A stretch of 35,018 nucleotides of DNA from an uncultured Bacteroidales bacterium (GTDB taxonomy: Bacteria; Bacteroidota; Bacteroidia; Bacteroidales; Paludibacteraceae). The stretch covers positions 1 to 35,018 of the forward strand of contig CACWZZ010000023.1 in NCBI GenBank assembly GCA_902765485.1. The letters are read 5' to 3'. Each line of letters begins with the position of its first letter. Positions within the stretch are counted from its first letter, which is position 1. The notes below the pieces were generated by a model that saw only the letters and a list, made by a program, of their open reading frames with translations, made no database searches and was not told the DNA's origin. Positions 12,831 through 22,179 of the stretch are shown piece after piece. Position numbers and translations under genes: made by a program.

Positions 12831-15806
12831 TTAGAACATAATATTTATTCCAAAGGTAAAATTACGCGTGATAGGATAGACATTGCTGTCAATACCGGAG
12901 CCGCCAACCTCGGGATCAAGACCTGTGTAGCGGGTTAAAGTATAGAGGTTCTGTCCGGAGAAGGAGAAACGCACTTCTTCCATCAGGGCTTTCTTGGTCA
13001 GGTGCTTGGGCAAAGTATAACCAATCGTGATATTCTTGAGACGCAGGTAGTCCCCCGACTCCAAAAAGCGGTCGGATGTACGGTTGTTCTTATTGGGATC
13101 CGAGAAGACCGCACGGGGCATAGTGGTGGAGTGATAATCAGGACGCCAGCGGTCGAGCACGGTGATCATCTGGTTTTGAGCAACAGACATAGCTTCGAGT
13201 GTTGCCCTGTTTCCGTTGTAAATCTTGTTTCCAGCTGCGCCCTGGAGGTAGATCTCTATATCTACACCGTAGAATTCAAAACGGTTGTTCATAGAGAAAG
13301 TCCAAGATGGGCTCGGTGTACCGAGAATCGTACGGTCCTCTTCATTGATGACGCCATCGTTATTGAGATCCTTGAAGCGGATGTCGCCCGGTTGGGTAGA
13401 TGTATAAGTGTCCGAACCGATTGTCTGGACTGCATGGGCGTCTATCTCTTCCTGGGTTTGGAAGATGCCATCGGTCACATATCCGTAGAACGCCGCTACG
13501 GGGTATCCTACCTTATGAATATTGCAGTCGAAATACATCGGCACATCGTCGTTGAGGGAGAGGATACGGTTGTGGTTATAGGCGACATTGACGGTGGTGG
13601 TCCAGGTGAAATTGGTCTTCTTGATATTCATGCTATTGAGGCTGACCTCAATACCCATGTTCCGCATTCTGCCGGCATTGATACTAGGCACCGCCTCATC
13701 GGAATAACCGCTACTGATAGGTACAGACATAGGCACAAGCATATCGTTGGTGTTCTTGATATAACCGTCGATGGTGGCATGTAGTCGTTGGTTGAGGAGC
13801 GCGAGGTCGATACCGACGTTATATTGCTCCACGGTCTCCCAACGCACATTGGGGTTGGGCAAGACCCACGGAGCGAGCCCGGCTACCTGGGTTCCGCCAA
13901 AAAGATACTGCACCGTCTGGAGCTGCGATGCATAGGCATAGTTTCCTACGGAGGCCTGGTTACCTGTCAGACCATAGCCGGCGCGGAGTTTGAGATCAGA
14001 AAGAGCGAATGTTTTCTCAAACCAATGCTCTTCGCTCATTCGCCATGCTATTGCTACGGAAGGGAAATAGCCCCATCTGTTTTTCTTGGCAAACCGGCTG
14101 GAACCATCAGCGCGGAAGGTAGCAGTCAGTAGATAGCGGTTGTCATACCCATAGGTGACACGCCCCATGAAAGAAAGCAGTGCCCAGTCGGATTTATTGC
14201 CGCTGAGGGTCGGTTCCAGAAGTCCGTTACTGAGCTGGCGCGCTTCTGCGGAGATAAATCCCTGTACCGCACCGCTCATGTACTCGTAGTTATTCGCCTG
14301 CATGGACGAACCGATCATGGCGGAGAAGGAGTGCTTCTCCTTAAAGGTCTTGATGAATGTCAAGGTGTTGTCCCAAAGCCATGTGATCGATTTGTCAAAC
14401 TGGCGGGTTACCTGACTCTCCGGCTGCGCGATTGGTTTCCAATCATAAGCAGGCGACCAGCCCTCCGAATCCCAGTACATAACCTGCATGCCAAAGGTGG
14501 TCTTGAAGATGAGCCAGTCAAGAGGTTTGATCTCCGCATAGATATTACCCAGCAGGTTGTAGCCTTTGGTAGTGCTGGTGTTCTCTTTCATTTTGCCGAC
14601 AGGGTTCGTGATATCACCCACGTACATCGCCAGACCTACCGGTCCCGCCCATGTGCCATCCGGATTATAAATCGCCTGAGTAGGCAGGGCGCGCATCGTA
14701 TTCTGGAGGTTATACTCGCCGGACGATTTGATATCATGATTAAGGCTCAGTTTATGGCCGAAACGCAGCCATTTGAAGAGCTGGGTGTCGTGGTTGAACT
14801 GAAGGGTGATACGTTTATAATCCGTTGTTTTGACGATACCGCGCTGGTCGTAATAGGCACCGGAGACATAGAAATTGGATTTCTGGGTACCACCCGAATA
14901 ACTGAGGGAGTAGTTCTGGGTTGGCGCGAACTGCCATATTTGCGACATCCAGTCGGTGCCTACGCCCAATGCGGTAGGGTCTGCATATGCGGTGTATTGG
15001 GGTTGTCCGGCAGCCGCCATCATCTCATTATGGAGAGAAGCGAACTGGGAGGCGTTGAGCAAGGGAAGAGTACGTTGGATCTGATCAAAGCCGAATGAGC
15101 CCTTGAGGGAGATATGTCCCTGCTCGTTCTCGCCTTTCTTGGTGGTGATGATCACCACTCCGTACGCGCCGCGCGATCCATATATAGCAGTAGCGGAAGC
15201 ATCCTTGAGCACATCGATGCTCGCGACATCATCCATATTGATCATATTCAGCGGCACGTCGGTAGGTACTCCGTCAATGACAATGAGCGGCTGGGAGTTA
15301 TTGATACTACCGATACCGCGGATATTCAGACTCACATTGCTCCCCGGAGCACCGGAACCGGTAACCTGTAGTCCGGCTGCGCGTCCCTCCAATGCCGCAC
15401 CTAAAGAGGGCGCAGGCATCTTTTGGAGATCTTTGTCATTCACTTGGGCAATAGAACCCGTCAGATCACTTTTCTTCTGGACACCGTAACCTACTACGAC
15501 CACTTCTTCCAATACCTCCGTGTCTTCCTTTAGCACTACTTTCATGTCAGCAGCGGCGACCAGAATCTGCGAGGCATAGCCTACATAACTGATTTCCAGC
15601 ATAGCTCCTTCCGGCACCTGCATGCTGAAATTACCATCAAAATCCGTAATTGTTCCATTGGACGTGCCTTGCTGCAAGATAGTAGCGCCGATTACGGGCT
15701 CACCCGTCACGTCGGTTACTGTACCGTTGATAGCGGTCTGTGCAATACAGGTGAGAGGGAATAGCATCCCGATCAACCAAACACAAATGCGCGTGTACGA
15801 TTTCAT
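12831..15806 (-). CDS. susC: SusC-family TonB-dependent glycan importer
   Basis: The 991-residue outer-membrane protein has a signal peptide (about 1-22), a carboxypeptidase-D-like domain (about 25-95, INGTVTDVTGEPVIGATI) and a TonB-box region (LEEVVVVGYG, 99-108). It continues with a plug containing LNIRGIGSINNSQPLIVIDG and a beta-barrel ending in aromatic NFTFGINIMF. It should import oligosaccharides with the downstream SusD. It is the first gene of the operon. A promoter with -7 TACCTTTG at 15860-15853 stands about 47 nt before the ATG, and the regulator gene lies immediately upstream. Confidence 0.97.
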   Translation of the reverse strand: MKSYTRICVWLIGMLFPLTCIAQTAINGTVTDVTGEPVIGATILQQGTSNGTITDFDGNFSMQVPEGAMLEISYVGYASQILVAAADMKVVLKEDTEVLEEVVVVGYGVQKKSDLTGSIAQVNDKDLQKMPAPSLGAALEGRAAGLQVTGSGAPGSNVSLNIRGIGSINNSQPLIVIDGVPTDVPLNMINMDDVASIDVLKDASATAIYGSRGAYGVVIITTKKGENEQGHISLKGSFGFDQIQRTLPLLNASQFASLHNEMMAAAGQPQYTAYADPTALGVGTDWMSQIWQFAPTQNYSLSYSGGTQKSNFYVSGAYYDQRGIVKTTDYKRITLQFNHDTQLFKWLRFGHKLSLNHDIKSSGEYNLQNTMRALPTQAIYNPDGTWAGPVGLAMYVGDITNPVGKMKENTSTTKGYNLLGNIYAEIKPLDWLIFKTTFGMQVMYWDSEGWSPAYDWKPIAQPESQVTRQFDKSITWLWDNTLTFIKTFKEKHSFSAMIGSSMQANNYEYMSGAVQGFISAEARQLSNGLLEPTLSGNKSDWALLSFMGRVTYGYDNRYLLTATFRADGSSRFAKKNRWGYFPSVAIAWRMSEEHWFEKTFALSDLKLRAGYGLTGNQASVGNYAYASQLQTVQYLFGGTQVAGLAPWVLPNPNVRWETVEQYNVGIDLALLNQRLHATIDGYIKNTNDMLVPMSVPISSGYSDEAVPSINAGRMRNMGIEVSLNSMNIKKTNFTWTTTVNVAYNHNRILSLNDDVPMYFDCNIHKVGYPVAAFYGYVTDGIFQTQEEIDAHAVQTIGSDTYTSTQPGDIRFKDLNNDGVINEEDRTILGTPSPSWTFSMNNRFEFYGVDIEIYLQGAAGNKIYNGNRATLEAMSVAQNQMITVLDRWRPDYHSTTMPRAVFSDPNKNNRTSDRFLESGDYLRLKNITIGYTLPKHLTKKALMEEVRFSFSGQNLYTLTRYTGLDPEVGGSGIDSNVYPITRNFTFGINIMF

Positions 15807-15852
15807 AGTAAAATTAAAAAGGTTAATACTCAGTTTTTTAACTTTTGCACTG

Positions 15853-15884
15853 CAAAGGTACTACAATTCACGCAAACCCACAAT
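15853..15884 (-). promoter_or_regulatory. Promoter of susC
   Basis: On the minus strand, ATTG (15884-15881) is followed after 20 nt by TACCTTTG (15860-15853). The -7 box continues as TTTGCAGTGCAAA, an imperfect palindrome seen at four other promoters of the window. The -33 box is a partial match to TTTG. Confidence 0.65.
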
Positions 15885-15902
15885 ATGCGTACACAAAAAA
15901 GT

Positions 15903-15919
15903 AGTGCAGAGTAGCACTA
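15903..15919. promoter_or_regulatory. Possible operator upstream of the susC promoter
   Basis: A perfect inverted repeat TAGTGC-N5-GCACTA lies 19 nt upstream of the susC -33 box. A related half-site, AGTAGTGC, occurs near 15979. Its position fits an activator site for the neighbouring regulator. This is inferred from position only. Confidence 0.4.
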
Positions 15920-15955
15920 TTAAAAACACAAACCGCACATTATCAGCGGTTTGTG
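15918..15955 (-). terminator. Terminator of the regulator gene
   Basis: A perfect 10-bp stem, CACAAACCGC (15927-15936) with GCGGTTTGTG (15946-15955), has a 9-nt loop and is followed on the minus strand by TTTTTAAT. It begins 40 nt past the regulator stop at 15995 and separates that gene from the susC promoter. Confidence 0.8.
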
Positions 15956-15994
15956 AGAATTAACAATAAGTATAAAAAGTAGTGCGAATAACGG

Positions 15995-17539
15995 TCACAA
16001 TGTTGCTATTTTCTCCTCAAAATCTTCCCTTTTCCCGTTATAGAGGTTGCGCATCCGGGTGCGACTATTATAAATGGTGGAGAGAGAATAGCGCAGAAAA
16101 CCGGCAATCTGCTTGCTATCCGTAATTCCCAGACGGATAAGGGCTAAGACACGCAAATCGGTATTCAGACGCTCGCCATCCTTGATACGTATCTCCGCCT
16201 CCGGAATCAACAAGGCCTGCACATCCGAAACGAAATCCGGGAAGAGTTCCAGAAATGCCTCATCGAAATCGTGATAGAATGAGGCTAATTGCTCTTGGGT
16301 GAACCGCTGCGAGTTGAGTGCGGCGGTAATTTTGTCATATTTGCGGTCATGAGCCAGTATCTTCAACTCTTTGCGCCATGCGTCAAAACGGTCTATCAGC
16401 AGCGAGCTCATCTCCATATACCGACCGACATAGATAGTAGAACGCGCGCTCAGTTCGGCTAACCGACGGCGTTGCTGGATGATATAACTCATCAACGCAA
16501 TCAGTAACAAGACTATCAACAATATACTCGCCAGTAAAGCTATGAGCGTCATCTGGCGTCGTGTCACCTGACGGCGGTACGCTTCCACTACGATCGGATA
16601 GGTATCTCCTACTTCAATGGATCGTACTCGCGCGCTACCCTCGGAAGCATCCTGTACGGCGCACTCCATATACTTGAACGCACGGTCAATATCTCCTTCA
16701 CTATTCAGCAAGACCGCCAGTTCCCGCAGCGAGATATACTCCCGCACAGCCCCCCGAAGATCCGCTAGAGACGAGACGGTCAGATAATACTTCTCCTTTT
16801 GTTTATCTCCCAAGGCGCGGTAAATCTGCGCCCGGGTGACGGCAAAGACGGCTTCTTCGCCCTCTCCCTCCACGTGGTTAGCCCGCTCATACGCCTCCAG
16901 CACATGCAGTGCACTGTCATAGCGATGCTCCTCATAGAGATAGTCCGCTCGCACCAACTCATGCAGGAACGAACCCGCCGGATGGATATGCATCATGGAG
17001 TCGCGGTATTGCTGGGTTAATCGGGAATATATATCCCGCTCACGAGGTGACACCGCAAAATCCCGCATCGCTCCGTAGAGCGTTCGCCGCAGGTGATAAT
17101 AATATGGATATAGCACCCCATTGAGAGGATCTGACAACGCCGAGTCCATGTACTCCAATGACTCATGGTACATACCATTGCGCATCATAACCTCCGAATA
17201 ATTGAGGAGCGATACCTGTTTCTCAAAAGGAGTGGAGGCGATACGCAGCCGTTCCTCCGTATAATAGAGCTGGCTGTCCAGATCGTAGGACCTGTATTCC
17301 TCTACCAACCTGCCGCACTCTTCAAAATAAGCGCTGTCATTCCAGCTAACGGCTAACCTGCCACGCAGCGAATCAATTCTATGTTCGCGGACAGACTGGT
17401 ATTGCGAGCGGATGTTGATACACTCATCCAACTCACGCAACAGCCGGTCTTCGGCATCGCTTTTTGAAGAACATGAATACAACATGCACAGACACAAACT
17501 GATACAGAAAAAATGCAGTATGTACGATGTACGTTTCAT
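15995..17539 (-). CDS. SusR-like membrane-spanning TPR/HTH regulator
   Basis: The 514-residue protein starts with a signal or lipoprotein-type leader (LYSC, Cys23). A helical TPR-like region (about 30-325) precedes one transmembrane segment (about 331-354, LIALLASILLIVLLLIALMS). A cytoplasmic part ends in a helix-turn-helix-like stretch (about 462-500, ALIRLGITDSKQIAGFLRYS). This layout matches the SusR/DUF6377 group of PUL regulators, which sense a sugar in the periplasm and activate the adjacent susC operon. It has its own promoter (17563-17594) and terminator and lies directly upstream of susC. The specific inducer is not visible; isomalto-oligosaccharides are likely from context. Confidence 0.85.
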   Translation of the reverse strand: MKRTSYILHFFCISLCLCMLYSCSSKSDAEDRLLRELDECINIRSQYQSVREHRIDSLRGRLAVSWNDSAYFEECGRLVEEYRSYDLDSQLYYTEERLRIASTPFEKQVSLLNYSEVMMRNGMYHESLEYMDSALSDPLNGVLYPYYYHLRRTLYGAMRDFAVSPRERDIYSRLTQQYRDSMMHIHPAGSFLHELVRADYLYEEHRYDSALHVLEAYERANHVEGEGEEAVFAVTRAQIYRALGDKQKEKYYLTVSSLADLRGAVREYISLRELAVLLNSEGDIDRAFKYMECAVQDASEGSARVRSIEVGDTYPIVVEAYRRQVTRRQMTLIALLASILLIVLLLIALMSYIIQQRRRLAELSARSTIYVGRYMEMSSLLIDRFDAWRKELKILAHDRKYDKITAALNSQRFTQEQLASFYHDFDEAFLELFPDFVSDVQALLIPEAEIRIKDGERLNTDLRVLALIRLGITDSKQIAGFLRYSLSTIYNSRTRMRNLYNGKREDFEEKIATL

Positions 17540-17562
17540 AGTATCCAGAATTTACCTCGGTG

Positions 17563-17594
17563 CAAAGATACTGCTTTTTTTTGAAATATGCAAG
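17563..17594 (-). promoter_or_regulatory. Promoter of the regulator gene
   Basis: On the minus strand, CTTG (17594-17591) and TATCTTTG (17570-17563) are separated by 20 nt. The ATG is at 17539. The upstream half reads TTGCATATTTC, closely like the cysS promoter. Confidence 0.7.
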
Positions 17595-17768
17595 AGCTAA
17601 TATCATTTTATGCAAAAAACACCCGCAATGGACGCTTTTCGTTGCAGATCGCGCAATGATCCGCGAGAAACGCACAGAAGCACGAGGAAGGCTTGCCGGT
17701 CGGCAGAGCCGATACCCGAATCTGATTCGGGCGGAACAGAAGAAAAAAGAGGCAAAGGGACGATTTTA
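17595..17768. other. Intergenic region between divergent regulator and cca
   Basis: No gene is supported. The cca reading frame is open through this region, but the real start lies after the cca promoter. A short hairpin CCCGAATC-T-GATTCGGG is present at 17715-17731. Nothing else was recognised. Confidence 0.5.
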
Positions 17769-17800
17769 TTTGCGTATCTCAAAAAAAAGTAGTAAATTTG
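17769..17800 (+). promoter_or_regulatory. Promoter of cca
   Basis: TTTG (17769-17772) and TAAATTTG (17793-17800) are 20 nt apart, a full match to the Bacteroidetes consensus. The -7 box runs into the palindrome AATTTGCACGCAAATTT. The position forces the cca start to be downstream, at 17818. Confidence 0.8.
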
Positions 17801-17817
17801 CACGCAAATTTGTGTCC

Positions 17818-19257
17818 ATGACTGTGAATAACCCGAAAATAGAAGCCCCTGTTCTGCATTTGATCGGCGAAGAAGCCGACCGGCTGGGACTGGAGTGTTA
17901 TGTCATCGGCGGCTGGGTGCGAGACCTGTTTCTGCACCGTCCTTCGGACGACATCGACGTAGTGGTGGTAGCCCCCCAGCCCCCTGAAGGGGGAGAGAAC
18001 TCCGGCATTGGGATTACATTGGCAGATGCGGTAGCGAAACGGCTGGGCAAGGGTGCGCACCTCGCTGTCTTCAAGACCTATGGCACGGCGCAAGTGAAGC
18101 ACAAGGGCATGGAATTGGAATTCGTCGGAGCACGGCGGGAGAGTTACCGGCGCGACAGCCGCAACCCGATCGTGGAGGACGGGACGCTGGAGGAGGACCA
18201 GAACAGGCGTGATTTCACCATCAACGCTATGGCTATATGCCTGAATAAACACTCCTACGGGGAGCTGCTGGATCCTTTTGACGGGATCGGAGACTTGGAG
18301 CGGTGTATTATCAAGACGCCCCTTGATCCGGACATCACATTCAGCGACGACCCGTTGCGTATGATGCGCGCCATCCGTTTTGCTACCCAGCTGGGTTTCA
18401 ACCTCGACGGCGAGACTTTCGACGCTATCGCGCGCAACAAAGAGCGGATCGGAATCATTACCAAAGAGCGGATTGCGGAGGAGCTGAACAAGATCATGCT
18501 CTCGCGTCGTCCGTCTGAGGGCTGGATCCTGCTGGACAAGACGGGGCTGCTGCCTCTGATCTTCCCCGAGCTGGCTGCACTCAAAGGCGTGGAGGTCAAA
18601 GAAGGTCGGGGACACAAAGATGTGTTCTACCACACGCTGAAAGTGCTGGATAATGTGGCAGAGGGTGATAGTGGTCTTTGGCTTCGCTGGGCGGCGCTGC
18701 TGCACGACATCGGCAAGCCGCGGAGCAAGGCATGGGACCCGCAGGCGGGTTGGACCTTCCGCAATCATAACTATATCGGCGCCAAGATGGTGCCTAAGAT
18801 CTTCGCGCGGCTCAAACTGCCGCTGAACGAGAAGATGGAATACGTGCGCAAGATGGTGGATCTGCACATGCGCCCAATCAACCTGATCGAAGACACCGTG
18901 ACGGACTCCGCTGTGCGCAGACTGCTCTTCGAAGCCGGAGACGACATAGACGACCTGATGCTGCTCTGCGACGCGGACATCACCAGCCGCAACGAACAGA
19001 AAGTGGAGCGATACCACCGCAATTACCAACTCGTAAGGCAGAAAATGGTGGAGTTGGAGGAGCGCGACCGGATTCGCAATTTCCAGCCGCCCGTCAACGG
19101 CGACGAGATCATGGCAATGTTCCACCTCGAACCCTGTTCGCTCGTCGGCGAACTGAAAGCCGCGGTCAAAGACGCCATCCTCGACGGCGTCATTCCCAAC
19201 GAAAGGGATGCGGCTATACAATATATTAACGAATTATGGCAGAAGAAACAGAAATAA
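17818..19257 (+). CDS. cca: CCA-adding tRNA nucleotidyltransferase / poly(A) polymerase family with HD domain
   Basis: The 479-residue protein has the pol-beta-type head motif GGWVRDLFL followed by DIDVV (acidic pair D45/D47), the [10 protein letters not shown] motif and EELNKI. A C-terminal HD domain follows ([11 protein letters not shown]). It should add or repair the CCA end of tRNAs. The ATG at 17818 is chosen because the promoter lies at 17769-17800 and the family N-terminus begins here. The frame extending back to 17560 is rejected. Oddity: residues about 51-62 ([12 protein letters not shown]), directly after the catalytic DID strand, are encoded by a GC-rich palindromic repeat. The 3' end overlaps the parE start by 22 nt. 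Confidence 0.93.
   Translation: MTVNNPKIEAPVLHLIGEEADRLGLECYVIGGWVRDLFLHRPSDDIDVVVVAPQPPEGGENSGIGITLADAVAKRLGKGAHLAVFKTYGTAQVKHKGMELEFVGARRESYRRDSRNPIVEDGTLEEDQNRRDFTINAMAICLNKHSYGELLDPFDGIGDLERCIIKTPLDPDITFSDDPLRMMRAIRFATQLGFNLDGETFDAIARNKERIGIITKERIAEELNKIMLSRRPSEGWILLDKTGLLPLIFPELAALKGVEVKEGRGHKDVFYHTLKVLDNVAEGDSGLWLRWAALLHDIGKPRSKAWDPQAGWTFRNHNYIGAKMVPKIFARLKLPLNEKMEYVRKMVDLHMRPINLIEDTVTDSAVRRLLFEAGDDIDDLMLLCDADITSRNEQKVERYHRNYQLVRQKMVELEERDRIRNFQPPVNGDEIMAMFHLEPCSLVGELKAAVKDAILDGVIPNERDAAIQYINELWQKKQK
17971..17994. repeat. GC-rich palindromic repeat inside cca
   Basis: CCCCC (17980-17984), TGAA, GGGGG (17989-17993), preceded by GCCCCCCAG. It belongs to the same group as the copy at 21305-21341 (CCCCCTTCAGGGGG) and encodes APQPPEGG in frame. 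Confidence 0.7.
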
Positions 19258-21149
19258 CCCCCGGCGCCGTGGAGTACGGCGAAGCGAACATTATTCACCT
19301 CGACGACATGGAACATATCCGGCGCAGACCGGGTATGTATATCGGCAAACTCGGCGACGGCAGCCACTCCGACGACGGTATCTACGTCCTGATCAAAGAG
19401 TCGATTGACAACTCCATCGACGAGTACCGCATGGGCGAAGGCAAAGTGATCGAAGTGGAGGTCAGCGATGGACGGGTTCGCGTGCGGGACTACGGACGCG
19501 GTATTCCATTGGGCAAACTTGTCGAAGTGGTCTCCGTGCTCAACACCGGCGGCAAATACGACAGCAAAGCCTTCAAGAAATCCGTGGGTCTGAACGGTGT
19601 GGGTACCAAAGCCGTTAATGCGCTCTCCTCTTTCTTCGCCGTAGAGTCCTACCGCGAGGGTAAGATGCGCCGCGCCGAGTTCAAACAAGGCAAACTGGTC
19701 TCCGACACCGGCATCGTGGACTATACCGGGTCCGAGAAACGCGGTACGGTGATCGAGTTCATACCCGACGACAGCAAAGGACTATTCGAGAACTACCATT
19801 TCCGCGACGATTATATCGAGGAGTTGCTGCGTAACTACGCTTACCTCAACACCGGGCTCACGCTCGTCTATAACGGTAAGAAATTTGTCTCCAAGAACGG
19901 TCTGCTGGATCTGCTGACGGAGAACATGACCGTCAGTCCGCTCTACCCGATCATTCATATCAAGGGCGAAGACATCGAGATCGCCCTCACCCATACCGAC
20001 CAGAACGGCGACGAGTATTACTCGTTCGTCAACGGTCAGCATACCATCCAAGGCGGTACGCACCAAACGGCTTTCCGCGAAGCGATCGGACGGACGATCA
20101 AGGAGTTTTTCAACAAGAACCAGGAGCTCGCCGACATCCGCAACGGCGTGGTGGGAGCTATCGCCATCAACGTGGAAGAGCCGGTCTTCGAGAGCCAGAC
20201 CAAAGTCAAACTCGGCTCCAAGGACATGAGCCCCTCCGGCGGCGTCTCCGTCAATAAGTTCGTCAATGACTTCGTCAAGCAGCAGCTCGACAACTACCTC
20301 CATAAGACGCCGCAGACCGTGGAGATCATGCTGCAGAAGATCCAGGACAGCGAGAAAGAGCGCAAGGCGATCGCAGGTGTGACCAAGGCGGCACGCGAGC
20401 GGGCGAAGAAGAACCTGGTCAACAACCCCAAGCTGCGCGACTGCCAGATCCACCTGAACGACCCCAAGCCGGTCAAGAGCAGCAAGGACGCCGACGACGA
20501 TCTGCGGCTGGAGAGCTGTATATTCATCACCGAGGGTCTCTCCGCCTCCGGCTCGATCACCAAGAGCCGCGACGTCCGCACACAAGCCGTTTTCTCCCTC
20601 CGAGGCAAACCTCTCAACTGCTATGGGCTGACCAAACAAGTGGTGTATGAGAACGAGGAGTTCAACTGTCTCCAGTCGGCGCTCAACATAGAGGACGGAC
20701 TCGACGAGTTGCGGTACAACAAAGTGATCATCGCCACCGATGCCGATGTGGACGGTATGCACATACGACTGCTGATGCTCACTTTCTTCCTCCAATTCTT
20801 CCCCGATCTGGTCAAGAAAGGACACGTCTATATCCTCCAGACCCCGCTGTTCCGCGTCAAGGACAAAAACCAGACGATCTATTGCTACTCCGAGGAGGAG
20901 CGGCTCAAAGCGATTGCCAAGATCAAGACGCCGGAGATCACACGATTCAAAGGTCTGGGAGAGATCTCGCCTGATGAGTTCAAAGACTTCATCGGTGCCG
21001 GTATCCGGCTCGACCAAGTGACGCTGCGCAAGGACGACAACGTCAAGGAACTACTCGCCTACTACATGGGCAAGAACACCAACGAGCGCCAGCAATTCAT
21101 CATCGATAACCTCGTTATCGAGGAAGACAAAGTGGAAGATTTTGAGTGA
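19236..21149 (+). CDS. parE: DNA topoisomerase IV subunit B
   Basis: The 637-residue protein has a GHKL ATPase domain ([53 protein letters not shown]), a transducer domain and a TOPRIM region ([17 protein letters not shown], then [14 protein letters not shown]). The short length and the [12 protein letters not shown] segment fit ParE rather than GyrB. It should decatenate chromosomes with ParC, which is not in the window. The start overlaps the end of cca, so expression is probably coupled. A detail to note is EGLSA where the TOPRIM consensus is EGDSA. The acidic E and the DADVD triad are intact, and this may be normal for Bacteroidetes ParE. Confidence 0.92.
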   Translation: MAEETEITPGAVEYGEANIIHLDDMEHIRRRPGMYIGKLGDGSHSDDGIYVLIKESIDNSIDEYRMGEGKVIEVEVSDGRVRVRDYGRGIPLGKLVEVVSVLNTGGKYDSKAFKKSVGLNGVGTKAVNALSSFFAVESYREGKMRRAEFKQGKLVSDTGIVDYTGSEKRGTVIEFIPDDSKGLFENYHFRDDYIEELLRNYAYLNTGLTLVYNGKKFVSKNGLLDLLTENMTVSPLYPIIHIKGEDIEIALTHTDQNGDEYYSFVNGQHTIQGGTHQTAFREAIGRTIKEFFNKNQELADIRNGVVGAIAINVEEPVFESQTKVKLGSKDMSPSGGVSVNKFVNDFVKQQLDNYLHKTPQTVEIMLQKIQDSEKERKAIAGVTKAARERAKKNLVNNPKLRDCQIHLNDPKPVKSSKDADDDLRLESCIFITEGLSASGSITKSRDVRTQAVFSLRGKPLNCYGLTKQVVYENEEFNCLQSALNIEDGLDELRYNKVIIATDADVDGMHIRLLMLTFFLQFFPDLVKKGHVYILQTPLFRVKDKNQTIYCYSEEERLKAIAKIKTPEITRFKGLGEISPDEFKDFIGAGIRLDQVTLRKDDNVKELLAYYMGKNTNERQQFIIDNLVIEEDKVEDFE

Positions 21150-21158
21150 AAGCCCATA

Positions 21159-21192
21159 AACCCCACCCCGACCCTCCCCTCAAGGGAGGGAG
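21159..21192. repeat. GC-rich palindromic repeat between convergent genes
   Basis: CCCTCCC (21172-21178), CTCAA, GGGAGGG (21184-21190), preceded by AACCCCACCCCGA. It occupies nearly the whole gap between the parE stop and the convergent small gene. It may serve as a transcription terminator on both strands, but it has no T tract. Confidence 0.8.
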
Positions 21193-21199
21193 TAAGGGT

Positions 21200-21433
21200 T
21201 TAGTGGGTATGGGTCTTGTCGCAAACAGATAGAAGTTCACAGGCGGAGCAGTCTTCTCCGTCTGTATTTTTTTCGCAGTCATCGTTCTGAACCTCCTCCT
21301 TAACATCCCCCTTCAGGGGGACAGAGGGGGCTTGGGGTTCCTGCGAAGCCTTCCTCGCCTTGATCCGTTCATTGACCTCAATCAAAGTCAATACAAGGAC
21401 TGCCATTATGATAAAAGCTATCAATGCTTTCAT
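21200..21433 (-). CDS. Small Cys-rich single-pass membrane protein
   Basis: The 77-residue protein starts MKALIAFIIMAVLVLTLIEV, one membrane segment (about 3-22), followed by a charged linker and a Cys-containing end (DCEKNTDGEDCSACELLSVC). The ATG at 21433 is preferred over 21532, because the longer frame would be translated through the palindromic repeat at 21449-21490 and into the upstream gene. Residues about 33-42 (APSVPLKGDV) come from another repeat copy. The four closely spaced Cys residues could bind a metal or form disulfides. I do not recognise a function. It is co-directional with the M15-like lipoprotein gene. Confidence 0.65.
   Translation of the reverse strand: MKALIAFIIMAVLVLTLIEVNERIKARKASQEPQAPSVPLKGDVKEEVQNDDCEKNTDGEDCSACELLSVCDKTHTH
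21305..21341. repeat. GC-rich palindromic repeat inside the small membrane protein gene
   Basis: CCCCC (21307-21311), TTCA, GGGGG (21316-21320), then ACAGAGGGGGCTTGGGGTT. It encodes APSVPLKG in the 77-residue protein. Confidence 0.7.
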
Positions 21434-21448
21434 ACTCTTTCTCCTTTC

Positions 21449-21490
21449 TCCCTCCCCTGAGGGGAGGGTCGGGGTGGGGTTTGGGGGGTT
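21449..21490. repeat. GC-rich palindromic repeat filling an intercistronic gap
   Basis: CCCTCCCC (21450-21457), TGA, GGGGAGGG (21461-21468), then TCGGGGTGGGGTTTGGGG. It is in reverse orientation relative to 21159-21192 and fills most of the 59-nt gap between two co-directional genes. Confidence 0.8.
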
Positions 21491-21492
21491 AG

Positions 21493-22179
21493 CTATTCCC
21501 TCACCGTAATATGGAAACAGGATTGTTTCCACTCATACTTGACGTAGATCTTCCCTGCCCGCTGGTGGTTCAGCAAGACCTGCCCCAGCACTAATTTCAG
21601 ATTATCCTCATGCATGTACGTGCGCGTGTGCGATACCTTATTATATCGCATGTACGCGAGGTCGAAGGTCGTGCCGTAGCAATGACATGACTGGGTGACG
21701 GAATTGATATTCCCGCTCTTTTGCAGATACCGGATATCCTCCTCCGTGCGGAGGACAGACGTGACATAAAATTGGTAGTGCGGCAAGCCGTTTCGGGCTA
21801 ATATATCCGCCCATTCGGCTCCGATAGCCTCCAATTCGTGCGCCGCAGCAGGGATCAAGTACGGCACCGAGTGGGTCAGACTATCGACGATATAGTTCTC
21901 ATTCGTCTTGATCTCCACCAACTGATGACGCATCTTCGCTGCGTCCTTCCGGTCTTTCGGCGGATGAGGCAGACCAATGCGCGAAGCGACCTCATGCTGC
22001 TTCGCCTGCAGGTCGTTGAACTTGTCTTTGTAACTGAACGTCCGCCCGGGATACCAGACAAGGCTGTCCTCTACCAACGCATTCTGACCGGCTTGCGGTT
22101 TATTGCCGCAGCCGGTCAGGATCATTGCACTGATGGCGATCGCTACAAGAGCTATTCTATATACTCCACTCGAAGCCAT
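21493..22179 (-). CDS. M15-like peptidase lipoprotein (DUF5715 type)
   Basis: The 228-residue predicted lipoprotein has lipobox ILTGC (Cys24). The segment [16 protein letters not shown] followed by [10 protein letters not shown] fits the S-x-H-x(2)-G-x(3)-D zinc motif of M15 D-Ala-D-Ala carboxypeptidases, and SCFHITV near the end could supply the second His. It therefore probably trims peptidoglycan peptides in the periplasm, although catalysis is not proven. A Cys lies between the motif His and Tyr (HCYG), which is unusual for M15. The start overlaps the cysS 3' end by 23 nt, suggesting coupling. A shorter GTG start is possible but would weaken the signal peptide. Confidence 0.78.
   Translation of the reverse strand: MASSGVYRIALVAIAISAMILTGCGNKPQAGQNALVEDSLVWYPGRTFSYKDKFNDLQAKQHEVASRIGLPHPPKDRKDAAKMRHQLVEIKTNENYIVDSLTHSVPYLIPAAAHELEAIGAEWADILARNGLPHYQFYVTSVLRTEEDIRYLQKSGNINSVTQSCHCYGTTFDLAYMRYNKVSHTRTYMHEDNLKLVLGQVLLNHQRAGKIYVKYEWKQSCFHITVRE

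Noticed and set aside
17560-17817. N-terminal extension of the cca reading frame
   Set aside because: The frame is open, but the extension crosses two promoter regions (including the cca promoter at 17769-17800) and its residues look like translated non-coding DNA. The family start fits 17818.
17779-19221. 480-residue open frame on the minus strand over cca
   Set aside because: It is a shadow of the GC-rich cca gene. The plus frame has all catalytic motifs, and the minus frame has none.
19782-21017. 411-residue minus-strand frame over parE
   Set aside because: It is a shadow of parE, which shows complete ATPase and TOPRIM motifs.
21434-21532. Longer start for the small Cys-rich protein
   Set aside because: It would translate the palindromic repeat and overlap the end of the M15-like gene. 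MKALIAF is a natural membrane-protein start.
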